Source of the DNA: an uncultured Parasphingopyxis sp.
Lineage (GTDB): Bacteria; Pseudomonadota; Alphaproteobacteria; Sphingomonadales; Sphingomonadaceae
DNA: 35,239 nucleotides
Reading direction: 5' to 3'
Assembly (NCBI RefSeq): GCF_937129435.1
Contig: NZ_CAKZNF010000061.1
Coordinates: 1 to 35,239, forward strand
Both the position numbers and the translations under genes were made by a program. The notes under the pieces were generated by a model. That model was given only the letters and a program-made list of their open reading frames with translations, was not told where the DNA came from and made no database searches. Shown one piece after another: positions 1 through 7,549 of this stretch. Numbering within the stretch: the stretch's first letter is position 1; each line of letters opens with the position of its first letter.

Positions 1-1110
1 CGCGCGACCGGCGGCGATTCGATCGCCATCGGCGGCAACCGCGATGGTGCCGGTGGACGGGCGACCGTCGCCACCGGGCCTTCGACGACGGCAGTCGGTG
101 GCCAGGCGCTGGCCCGCGGCCCGGGCGCAACAGCTTATGGCTGGCGTGCCGTTGCGGACGGCGAAAGGGCGACGGCGCTTGGTCATCTCGCTACTGCGCG
201 GGGCACACGTTCCCTCGCCATTGGCGAGGCGGCCCGCGCACAGAGCGACTTTTCGACCGCCATCGGCAACGAGTCGCGTGCCAATGGCATTGATGCTCTC
301 GCGCTTGGCGATACGGCTCTCGCCGACGGCAACTCGACCACGGCGCTCGGCGGTGAATCTGTCGCCCGCGGTCCGGGCGCGACTTCGGTCGGCTGGCGAT
401 CTGCCGCTTCGGCCGAACGCGCCACGGCGCTCGGCCACCTCGCTACGGCGCAGGGCGTGCGTTCGCTAGCGGTCGGTGAAAATGCCGATGCGCAGACGGA
501 CAATGCCTCTGCGATCGGCAACGAATCGATCGCCAACGGTATCGATGCGCTGGCCATCGGTGACGCGGCGAACGCCATGGGCAACTCGACGACCGCGGTC
601 GGCGGCGAAAGCATCGCCAGCACGCCGGGCGCCACCGCGCTCGGTTGGCAGGCTCGGGCAACCGGCGCCATGGGTACGGCGGTCGGTCACCAGTCGACTG
701 CCTCGGGCGACCAGAGCTTTGCCGGCGGCGAAGACTCGGTTGCATCCGGTTCGAACTCGGTGGCCATTGGCAACACCGCACAGGCAACCGGTGGCGACTC
801 GATCGCCATCGGTGGCAATCGCGACGGTGCGGTCGGTTTCTCGACCATTGCCTCTGGCCCTTCGACAACGGTCGTGGGCGGTCAGTCCTCGGCCATCGGC
901 GCGGGTGCAACGGCTTATGGATGGCGCGCCAACGCTACCGCCGAACGCGCAACGGCTCTCGGCCATCTCGCCACGGCGAGCGGTGTCAGGGCGGTTGCGG
1001 TCGGCGAAGCCGCCACGGCATCGGCCAACGGCTCGATCGCGATCGGCAACCAGTCCAGCGCGACGGGTGTCAATTCGGTCGCCATCGGCAATGGCGCGAC
1101 GGCAACCGCA
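1..1110 (+). repeat. Nested head repeats of the adhesin: 14-residue units in 84-residue blocks
   Basis: The motif P-G-A-T-x-x-G-W recurs at codons 41, 125 and 209, exactly 84 residues (252 bp, six 14-residue units) apart. A fourth copy follows at codon 301, 92 residues later. Each block continues with a close copy of ERATALGHLATA and a V-G-E or I-G-E turn. Codons 1-48 are also nearly repeated at codons 261-308, including the segment GGDSIAIGGNRDGA. This implies duplication of whole blocks as well as of single units. Confidence 0.85.
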
Positions 1111-1575
1111 GATGGCCAGGTCGTGATCGCCGGGCTCGGAACGAGCAATGGCGTCCAGACCGGTCCGCTGTCGGTGGTCACGGTCGACGGCAACGGTACG
1201 CTCGGCTCCAGCGCAGGCTTCGCCAGCAATGCGGTGGTCGCGCAGAATCAGGCGGCAATCGCAGCCAACAGCAGCGCGATCACGACGCTGCAGGGCCAGA
1301 CGACGACCCTGTTCGACCTGACCGACCAGAATCGCCGCGATATCCGCCGGGCCAATGAGGGTGTCGCTCTCGCGCTCGCGATGGATACGCCGATGCTGAT
1401 GCCGGGTCAGTCGATCGCGCTTTCGGGCGGCATCGGTTACTTCGACGACCGTGCGGCCGGCTCGATCTCCTTCTCCGCGCGGGTCGGCGAGAATGCCGCC
1501 TTCACCGGCGGCGTCGGTGCCGGGTTCGACAGCGGCGAAGTCGGCGCACGCGCCGGTTTCCAGGTTGGCTGGTAA
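1..1575 (+). CDS. YadA-like trimeric autotransporter adhesin, 3' part (5' end outside window)
   Basis: The frame is open from base 1 to the TAA at 1573-1575, giving 524 codons with no start in view, so the N-terminus lies upstream. Codons 1 to about 375 are a string of YadA-head repeats of the type A-I-G-x-x-A-x-A. These are about 14 residues each and form a left-handed beta-roll in known family members. Codons about 410-460 look like a short coiled-coil stalk rich in Ala, Gln, Asn and Ser. The last 80 or so residues match the YadA C-terminal anchor: a short helix, then four amphipathic beta-strands ending in a terminal Trp, as usual for outer-membrane barrels. In this family three chains form one 12-stranded barrel that exports and anchors the head as a surface adhesin (type Vc secretion). 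The ligand cannot be told from sequence. The hairpin at 1598-1628 ends the transcript. Confidence 0.9.
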   Translation, partial: RATGGDSIAIGGNRDGAGGRATVATGPSTTAVGGQALARGPGATAYGWRAVADGERATALGHLATARGTRSLAIGEAARAQSDFSTAIGNESRANGIDALALGDTALADGNSTTALGGESVARGPGATSVGWRSAASAERATALGHLATAQGVRSLAVGENADAQTDNASAIGNESIANGIDALAIGDAANAMGNSTTAVGGESIASTPGATALGWQARATGAMGTAVGHQSTASGDQSFAGGEDSVASGSNSVAIGNTAQATGGDSIAIGGNRDGAVGFSTIASGPSTTVVGGQSSAIGAGATAYGWRANATAERATALGHLATASGVRAVAVGEAATASANGSIAIGNQSSATGVNSVAIGNGATATADGQVVIAGLGTSNGVQTGPLSVVTVDGNGTLGSSAGFASNAVVAQNQAAIAANSSAITTLQGQTTTLFDLTDQNRRDIRRANEGVALALAMDTPMLMPGQSIALSGGIGYFDDRAAGSISFSARVGENAAFTGGVGAGFDSGEVGARAGFQVGW

Positions 1576-1597
1576 ACCGCTTCGATAGCAGGCAAAG

Positions 1598-1628
1598 AAT
1601 GGGCCGGGGTGCAAATCCCCGGCCCATT
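1598..1628 (+). terminator. Rho-independent-type terminator after the adhesin gene
   Basis: A perfect 12-bp stem pairs AATGGGCCGGGG (1598-1609) with CCCCGGCCCATT (1617-1628) around a 7-nt loop. It starts 23 bases after the adhesin stop. The T-run after the stem is short (TTTG). The hairpin lies just before the next gene's ribosome-binding site, so it separates the two transcription units. Confidence 0.75.
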
Positions 1629-1645
1629 TGCGTATGAGGGGGATT

Positions 1646-2143
1646 ATGAACAAGTTGCTTCTCGCCGCCGCTGCCGCGGCGCTGACATTGCCCCATGCCG
1701 CAGTGGCGCAGGAGGGCGATCCGCGGACGACCGCCAACCCGACCTTGCCCGTGCCCGATCAGCTGCAGCTGACGCGACTGATCTGGAGCACGATGGCGGC
1801 GATCCACCATGCCAATACCTCGGGAAATTATTCGGTCCTGCGCGACATAGGCGCGACGGGATTCCAGGTGCAGAATTCGGCGGCCCAGTTGGCGGAAGTT
1901 TTTCGCGGCATCCGCGAACAGCGTATCGATCTGTCCAACACGCTGTTGCTAGGCCCGACCTTCACCGCACCGCCGACCATGGTGTCGGCGGACGTGCTGC
2001 GGCTCCAGGGTCTGTTCGGCTTGCGGCCCGTCGCGGTTCAGTTCGACCTGTTCTTCCAATGGTCGAACGGCGACTGGCGGCTTTATGGCGTCAGCCTGCA
2101 ACCCGTCGAGATGACGACGATGCAGCCCGAAGACACGCGCTAG
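1646..2143 (+). CDS. Small secreted protein of unknown function, possibly NTF2-like
   Basis: The protein has 165 residues. I chose the ATG at 1646 because AGGGGG (1637-1642) lies just before it and because translation then begins with a clean signal peptide: MNKLLL, an Ala-rich core, then A-V-A-Q. In-frame starts further upstream fall inside the terminator hairpin. The mature part begins with a short Pro-rich stretch, followed by helical segments. It ends in a W-R-L-Y-G-V-S-L strand pattern that resembles the last strands of NTF2/SnoaL-like folds. That resemblance is weak, and no catalytic residues can be named. The protein is probably periplasmic. It is convergent with selO, with a gap of only 9 bases between the stop codons. 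Confidence 0.75.
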   Translation: MNKLLLAAAAAALTLPHAAVAQEGDPRTTANPTLPVPDQLQLTRLIWSTMAAIHHANTSGNYSVLRDIGATGFQVQNSAAQLAEVFRGIREQRIDLSNTLLLGPTFTAPPTMVSADVLRLQGLFGLRPVAVQFDLFFQWSNGDWRLYGVSLQPVEMTTMQPEDTR

Positions 2144-2152
2144 CCGAGCGGG

Positions 2153-3550
2153 TCACGGGCCGCATATCGCGTCTCCCATCCGGCGCATCGCGGCGATCTT
2201 GTCGTTGAAGGGCGCCCAGTCGTCGCGCTCGTCGATGGCGCTCCAGATAGCCTCCACCTCTTCGATGTGCATCGAGCACGGGGCGTCGTCGTCCCAATAG
2301 GGATGCGAAGGCGTCTCGCCTGCATAGGCCTCCACCAGCTTGCGAAACCGGGCGAACTGTTCTCCATCATAGTGCCCGTCGGCAGGCGAGGCTTTGCGCC
2401 GCGCGCCGCCGCGCCAGTCGAAGAAGAAGCGGTCGATCTCGACGCCGCTTTCGGCCAGCGCCGGCTCGAGCGCCTTTAGGAGCGCGATATCTTCGTCCGC
2501 TCCGCGCGATTTCACGCCGAGCCGCCCCAACATCTTTTCGACGAATGCCTGCTGGTAGGGTTCGCCGAACTTTTCGACCTCGGGGATCAGCGGTTCGGCC
2601 TCCGATATGAGCCGGAGCGAAACGGCGAGCTGGGCGATATCCCAATGAATCGCCTCTGCCTGCCGCCCGAAGCAATAGAGCCCGTTGTGGTCGAAATAGG
2701 CGGCGGTGAAGGCGGGCGCCCATTTCGGTGTGAAGCGCCAGGGGCCGTAGTCGAAACTCTCCGCAGTGATGTTGATGTTGTCGCTGTTGAGGACGCCATG
2801 GACGAAGCCCGCCGCCATATAGGAGGCCGCCAGTTTCGCGCCGCCCGCCACGACATGGCCGAGCAGCCGTTCGGGCGCGTCGTCCCCTGCTTCCTCGCCG
2901 AAATAGCGTTTGAGGCAATAGGCGATCAGCGCGGTCATGTTTTCGGGCTCGCGCAGCGCGGCGAGGCGCTGGAAGGTGCCGATCCGGATATGGCCGTGGC
3001 TGAGGCGCACCAGCACCGAAGAGCGCGTCGGCGAGGGCTCGTCATTGCGTTCGAGCGCCTCGCCCGTCTCCACGAGCGAGAAGGATTTCGACGTTTCGAC
3101 ACCCAGCGCCTCGAGCATTTCCGTGGCCAGTACCTCGCGCACGCCTCCCTTCAGGGTGAGCCGTCCGTCGCCGAACCGGCTGTACGGCGTCTGCCCAGAT
3201 CCCTTGGTACCCAGGTCCATGAGCCGATCCCGGCTGTCGCGCATCTGCGCAAAGAGGAACCCGCGCCCGTCGCCGATATCGGGGTTGTAGCTGCGGAACT
3301 GGTGGCCGTGATAGCGCAGCGCCAGCGGCTCGGGCAGCGTTTCTGGCAATGGATCGAAGCGGCCGAAATGTGCCAGCCACTCCTCGTCGCTCAGGTCGTC
3401 AAGCCCCACATCGGACGCCCATCGATCGTTGCGGAAGCGCAGGACGTGCCTGGGAAAATCGGCGGCTTCGACAGGATCGTAGAAGTCGCCTCCCAGTTCA
3501 TGAATGGCTTTTTCGGGGCGGTAGGGAGATGGTTGCGGTGTCGGCATCAT
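2153..3550 (-). CDS. selO: SelO (YdiU) family protein adenylyltransferase
   Basis: The protein has 465 residues, close to the usual bacterial size of about 480. SelO is a pseudokinase-fold enzyme that transfers AMP from ATP to Ser, Thr or Tyr of target proteins and is linked to redox stress. Visible family marks are LALRYHGHQF (about residues 76-85), the nucleotide-loop region around K116 (TKGSGQTPYSR), E139 in GVREVLATE, HGVLNSDN (251-258, with the catalytic and metal-binding Asn/Asp pair) and DYGPW (267-271). A Cys sits third from the C-terminal end (C463, codon TGC), where many eukaryotic SelO proteins carry selenocysteine. Another Cys, C293, lies in LYCFGRQ. Two consecutive ATGs (3550 and 3547) could start translation, and neither has a clear ribosome-binding site. 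The gene is divergent from the hydrolase gene, 37 bases away. Confidence 0.93.
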   Translation of the reverse strand: MMPTPQPSPYRPEKAIHELGGDFYDPVEAADFPRHVLRFRNDRWASDVGLDDLSDEEWLAHFGRFDPLPETLPEPLALRYHGHQFRSYNPDIGDGRGFLFAQMRDSRDRLMDLGTKGSGQTPYSRFGDGRLTLKGGVREVLATEMLEALGVETSKSFSLVETGEALERNDEPSPTRSSVLVRLSHGHIRIGTFQRLAALREPENMTALIAYCLKRYFGEEAGDDAPERLLGHVVAGGAKLAASYMAAGFVHGVLNSDNINITAESFDYGPWRFTPKWAPAFTAAYFDHNGLYCFGRQAEAIHWDIAQLAVSLRLISEAEPLIPEVEKFGEPYQQAFVEKMLGRLGVKSRGADEDIALLKALEPALAESGVEIDRFFFDWRGGARRKASPADGHYDGEQFARFRKLVEAYAGETPSHPYWDDDAPCSMHIEEVEAIWSAIDERDDWAPFNDKIAAMRRMGDAICGP

Positions 3551-3587
3551 CGTTCGATATGGGGGTGGAAGGCAGGAGGTCGCAACC

Positions 3588-4460
3588 GTGGCGGAATTTA
3601 CCGATGGAGTCTGGTGGTCGAATGACGGCCTGCGCCTGCATTATCGCGCCTATGCCGGGCGCGAAGACAGGCCGCCGATCCTGTGCCTCCACGGTCTCAC
3701 CCGCAATGCGCGCGACTGGGAGCCGGTTGCCGACCGCCTTGCGGGCGATTGGCGGCTCTTCGCGCTGGAAATGCGGGGCAGGGGGGAGAGTGCGGTTTCG
3801 CCCGATCCGCTGGCCTATGTGCCGCTGACCTATGTGCAGGATATCGAGGCTTTCCTGACGGACAGGCAGATCGATCGCTTCGTCTCTTTCGGCACCTCGA
3901 TGGGCGGGATCATCACGATGTTGATGGCGGCGACGCGGGCGGAGCGATTGGCCGGCGCGTTGCTCAACGATATCGGTCCCGCGATCGAGGAAAAGGGATT
4001 GGCGAAGATCGGAACCTATGTCGGCAAGGGCGGGCAGTTTCCGACCTGGATGCACGCCGCGCGGCATCTTCGCGAAGGGTTTCACGACGCCTATCCGAAC
4101 TGGCGGCTCGAGGATTGGCTCGCCTTCGCAAAACGTCTTTGCAAGGTGATGCCGTCGGGCCGGATCGGTTTCGACTACGATATGCGGATTGCCGAGCCGA
4201 TGAAGGCTACCGGCGGCGAATCGGGGTTCGACATGTGGTCGGGCTTCGACAAACTGAAGGACGTGCCGACGCTGCTCGTGCGGGGCGAACGATCGGATAT
4301 TCTGTCGGCCGAAACGGCGGCGGAGATGCAGCGGCGCAAGCCCGATCTCGATATTGCGGTAATTCCCGATGTCGGTCACGCCCCTGTGCTCGACGAACCC
4401 GAAGCGGTTGAGGCTATCGACCGTCTTTTGCGCAGGGTCGAAACCGGGACTGCTGCGTGA
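3588..4460 (+). CDS. Alpha/beta hydrolase
   Basis: The protein has 290 residues and a GTG start at 3588, preceded by a strong AGGAGG at 3574-3579. It shows the full alpha/beta-hydrolase triad. S104 is the nucleophile in the elbow GTSMGG, D237 lies in RGERSDILS and H264 in DVGHAP. The oxyanion-hole segment is LCLHGLTRN (residues 32-40). The family includes esterases, lactonases and haloalkane-type hydrolases, and the substrate cannot be fixed here. It has no signal peptide, so it is cytoplasmic. Its TGA overlaps the GTG start of the following glycosyltransferase (GTGA at 4457-4460), so the two are probably co-translated. Confidence 0.9.
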   Translation: MAEFTDGVWWSNDGLRLHYRAYAGREDRPPILCLHGLTRNARDWEPVADRLAGDWRLFALEMRGRGESAVSPDPLAYVPLTYVQDIEAFLTDRQIDRFVSFGTSMGGIITMLMAATRAERLAGALLNDIGPAIEEKGLAKIGTYVGKGGQFPTWMHAARHLREGFHDAYPNWRLEDWLAFAKRLCKVMPSGRIGFDYDMRIAEPMKATGGESGFDMWSGFDKLKDVPTLLVRGERSDILSAETAAEMQRRKPDLDIAVIPDVGHAPVLDEPEAVEAIDRLLRRVETGTAA

Positions 4461-5596
4461 CCGCACCTGTAAAAATCCTGCACCTCCACTCGACCTTTTC
4501 GCTTGGCGGCAAAGAGGCGCGGGCCGTGCAGATCATGAACGATTTCGGCGACCGGGCGGCGCACACGATCGTCAGCGCCATGCCTGACGCTCTCGGCGCG
4601 CGCGAGGCGATTGCCGACGGAATTGCTGTCGACTTTCCCAAGGACGCACCGCCGCTGGCGGGACGCCCGGGACGAGCGCGGTTCAAGGCGCTGGCCGATT
4701 ATATGCGCGGCTTCGATCTCGTTCTCAGCTACAATTGGGGCGCGATGGACGGGGTGATGGCGCACCGGCTCGGAAAGGGGCTGCCGCCGATTATCCATCA
4801 TGAGGACGGCTTCAACGTCGACGAAGCGGACGGCCTCAAGGTTTCGCGCAACTGGTATCGCCGTTTCGCCTTTCCGACGCTGTATCGCCTCGTCGTCCCG
4901 TCGCGCACGCTCGAGGAAATCGCAAACTCCAGCTGGAAACAGCCCGATGGCCGGATCGACCGCATCGACAACGGTATCGCGGTCGAACGCTATGCCGCTC
5001 CGCCGGAACCCGAGACGATCCCCGGCTTCGAAAGACGGCCCGGCGAGGTGGTGGTCGGAACGATCGCCGGCCTGCGCGAAGTGAAGGACATTCCCCGCCT
5101 GGTTTCCGCCGTGGCATCGCTGCCCGATCATATCCGGTTGGTCGTGGTGGGCGAGGGGCCCGAGCGGGGCGCCATCGAGTTGGCCGTGAAAGATCATGGC
5201 GCTGCGGATCGCGTGCTGCTGGCGGGCTTTCTCGATCGGCCATGGCGCTATGTCGGTCATTTCGACATTTTCGCGCTGTCATCGAAGAGCGAACAATTCC
5301 CGATTTCGGTCGTCGAGGCGATGGCGGCGGGGTTGCCGATCGCCGCGCCCGCCGTCGGCGATATCGCCAACATGGTCGCCGAGCCGAACACCCCGTTCAT
5401 CGTTCCGCCCGATAGCGGGGCGGCCGGTCTGGCGCAGGCGATCGAGACGCTCGCGGCCTCGCAAAACTTGCGTGAAACCGTCGGAGCCGCTAACCGCGCC
5501 CGCGCCGTTTCCGACTATGACGAACGGACGATGCTGGAACGGTATCGGGCGCTTTACGGCGATGCTTTGGAACGCAACGATCTTTTTGCGCGCTGA
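4457..5596 (+). CDS. GT4-family glycosyltransferase
   Basis: The protein has 379 residues and a GTG start overlapping the upstream stop. It has a GT-B fold with two Rossmann-like halves. The N-terminal acceptor domain opens with KILHLHSTFSLGGKE, the typical Gly-rich loop of GT4 enzymes. The C-terminal nucleotide-sugar domain has GTIAGLREVKD (about residues 201-211), VVVGEGPER (229-237) and the EX7E retaining-enzyme signature at E279 and E287, followed by AMAAGLPI. Such enzymes transfer a sugar from a nucleotide-sugar to a lipid or glycan acceptor at the cytoplasmic face of the membrane. No polysaccharide cluster surrounds it, so the product is unknown. It may act with the adjacent hydrolase gene. 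Confidence 0.9.
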   Translation: MTAPVKILHLHSTFSLGGKEARAVQIMNDFGDRAAHTIVSAMPDALGAREAIADGIAVDFPKDAPPLAGRPGRARFKALADYMRGFDLVLSYNWGAMDGVMAHRLGKGLPPIIHHEDGFNVDEADGLKVSRNWYRRFAFPTLYRLVVPSRTLEEIANSSWKQPDGRIDRIDNGIAVERYAAPPEPETIPGFERRPGEVVVGTIAGLREVKDIPRLVSAVASLPDHIRLVVVGEGPERGAIELAVKDHGAADRVLLAGFLDRPWRYVGHFDIFALSSKSEQFPISVVEAMAAGLPIAAPAVGDIANMVAEPNTPFIVPPDSGAAGLAQAIETLAASQNLRETVGAANRARAVSDYDERTMLERYRALYGDALERNDLFAR

Positions 5597-5680
5597 TGCG
5601 TTGATGTACGGACGTTGACAAAATATTCGCGTGCCGGTCCGAAATTTCCTATATCGCACCAAACAGCAAGGCTAAGCTGC

Positions 5681-7084
5681 ATGTTTCAAGGGTTGCAATC
5701 CATCAATTACGGCGGGCGCGAGGTGCTTCCGCTGATCGAAGGCGGCAAGGGCGTCGCGGCGTCGAACCATATGAGTTCCGGCGCCTGGGCGGCGGCCGGC
5801 GGGATCGGCACGGTCTCCGCCGTCAACGCCGACAGCTATGACGAGAATGGCCGCGTCATTCCGCAAATCTTTCACGGCAACACGCGCAAGGAACGGCACG
5901 AAGAGCTGATCCAGTACGCCATTGACGGCGCCGTCGATCAGGTCCGCCGGGCGTTCGAAATCGCCAGCGGCCGGGGTGCCATCAACATCAACGTGCTCTG
6001 GGAGATGGGCGGCGCACAGCGCGTGCTCCATGGCGTCCTCGAAAAGACCAAGGGGTTGGTTTCGGGCGTCACCTGCGGCGCGGGCATGCCGTACAAGCTT
6101 TCCGAGATCGCGGCGCAGTATAATGTCAGCTATCTGCCGATCGTCAGTTCCGCGCGCGCGTTCCGGGCGCTGTGGAAGCGCGCCTATTCGAAGGCAGCGG
6201 AGTGGCTTGGCGCGGTCGTTTACGAGGACCCATGGAAGGCGGGCGGACATAACGGCCTGTCGAACGCCGAAGACCCGGAAGAACCCGAAGACCCCTATCC
6301 GCGCGTCAAGGCGCTGCGCGAAACGATGCGCGAGGGCGGTATTTCGGACGACCTTCCGATCGTGATGGCGGGCGGTGTCTGGTATCTGCGCGACTGGGCC
6401 GACTGGATCGACAACCCAGAGCTCGGCCAGGTCGCCTTCCAATATGGAACGCGGCCGCTGTTGACGCAGGAAAGCCCGATTCCGCAAGCGTGGAAGGACA
6501 CGCTGCCGACGCTCGACGAAGGCGATATCCTGCTCCACAAATTCTCGCCGACGGGCTTCTATTCCTCGGCCGTCTACAACGATTTCCTGCAGAATCTGGA
6601 AGCGCGCTCCGAACGCCAGATCGCCTTTTCGCGCGAAGCGGCCGGCGATCATCAATATCAGCTCGATGTCGGTGTGAAGGGCAAGAATTTCTGGGTCACG
6701 CGCGGCGACCTGCTTCGCGCGCGCGAATGGGATGCGCTGGGTTTCCGCACGGCGCTGAAGACGCCCGACAATACGTTGGTGTTCGTTTCACCGCAGGAAG
6801 CCGCCTTTATCCGCAAGGATCAGGCCGATTGCATGGGCTGCCTGTCGCAGTGTCAGTTCTCGTCATGGAAGGACAAGGACAACAACACGACCGGCCGGCT
6901 CGCCGATCCGCGCAGTTTCTGCATTCAGAAATCGCTGCAGGATATCGTCCATGGCGGGCCGACGGACCACAATCTGATGTTCGCCGGGCACAATGCCTTC
7001 AATTTCAAGAAGGACCCGTTCTATTCCAACGGCTTCGTGCCGACCGTGCAGCAGCTCGTCGACCGGATCCAGACCGGCGACTGA
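5681..7084 (+). CDS. Nitronate monooxygenase / 2-nitropropane dioxygenase-like flavin oxidoreductase
   Basis: The protein has 467 residues from the ATG at 5681. An upstream TTG would add 22 residues that do not look like family sequence. The fold is that of FMN-dependent NAD(P)H oxidoreductases of the 2-nitropropane dioxygenase group, a TIM barrel. Visible marks are the N-terminal GGKGVAASNHMSSGAWAAAG, the phosphate/flavin loop TCGAGMP and IVMAGGVW. Known members oxidise nitronates, but relatives include enoyl-ACP reductase FabK and PfaD-type enzymes, so the reaction is uncertain. The C-terminal part carries C384, C387, C391 and C414 (CX2CX3CX22C), an arrangement not present in the classic enzymes and suggestive of an iron-sulfur cluster. 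The gene stands alone, 84 bases after the glycosyltransferase gene. Confidence 0.82.
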   Translation: MFQGLQSINYGGREVLPLIEGGKGVAASNHMSSGAWAAAGGIGTVSAVNADSYDENGRVIPQIFHGNTRKERHEELIQYAIDGAVDQVRRAFEIASGRGAININVLWEMGGAQRVLHGVLEKTKGLVSGVTCGAGMPYKLSEIAAQYNVSYLPIVSSARAFRALWKRAYSKAAEWLGAVVYEDPWKAGGHNGLSNAEDPEEPEDPYPRVKALRETMREGGISDDLPIVMAGGVWYLRDWADWIDNPELGQVAFQYGTRPLLTQESPIPQAWKDTLPTLDEGDILLHKFSPTGFYSSAVYNDFLQNLEARSERQIAFSREAAGDHQYQLDVGVKGKNFWVTRGDLLRAREWDALGFRTALKTPDNTLVFVSPQEAAFIRKDQADCMGCLSQCQFSSWKDKDNNTTGRLADPRSFCIQKSLQDIVHGGPTDHNLMFAGHNAFNFKKDPFYSNGFVPTVQQLVDRIQTGD

Positions 7085-7180
7085 CCGGCGCCCGCTCGGT
7101 CCTGTTCCATGACCCGAGAGGTCATTGCCGGTACGGATATGCGACGATAGGTGCGCTTCGATGCGAAACGTGGAGCGCCG

Positions 7181-7540
7181 ATGATCGAGAAGCTTGCCTG
7201 GCTGGTGCTGGCAGTTCTCCATGCGCCGCCGGCGGCAGCGCTCGCGGCGCCAGGACTGATCGCCCGCCTCTATGGCGTACCGCCGGACAATCCCGCCTTT
7301 GCGCTGCTCCACCACCGGGCGGCGCTGTTCCTGGTGATCGTGCTGATATGCGTTTGGGCGATGTTCGTGCCGGAGGTGAGGAAACTGGCGACCGTGACGA
7401 CCGCCCTGTCGATGATCGCCTTCCTCGTCATCTTTATGGCCAATGGTTTGCCCGCGACCTTGCGGTCGATCGCGATTGCCGATCTGATCGGGCTTCCCGT
7501 TCTCGGCTATGTCGCTTGGCGCGCTTTTTCGACGGGGTGA
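7181..7540 (+). CDS. Small integral membrane protein, unknown function
   Basis: The protein has 119 residues from the ATG at 7181. GGAG at 7172-7175 fits this start better than the upstream in-frame GTG at 7151. Nearly the whole chain is hydrophobic, with about four membrane segments at residues 5-25, 45-62, 67-90 and 95-115. Few polar residues lie between them. I do not recognise a family. It is convergent with the ammonium transporter gene, with 9 bases between the stops and no room for a terminator. Confidence 0.7.
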   Translation: MIEKLAWLVLAVLHAPPAAALAAPGLIARLYGVPPDNPAFALLHHRAALFLVIVLICVWAMFVPEVRKLATVTTALSMIAFLVIFMANGLPATLRSIAIADLIGLPVLGYVAWRAFSTG

Positions 7541-7549
7541 GCCGGCCTG

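Noticed and set aside
1..1110. CRISPR array or tandem DNA repeat
   Set aside because: The repeats are in-frame protein repeats with varied third positions and no constant repeat/spacer pattern.
466..1737. A 423-codon open frame antisense to the adhesin
   Set aside because: It mirrors the repeats of the adhesin on the other strand, has no family motif and crosses the terminator hairpin. Long antisense frames are expected in G+C-rich coding DNA.
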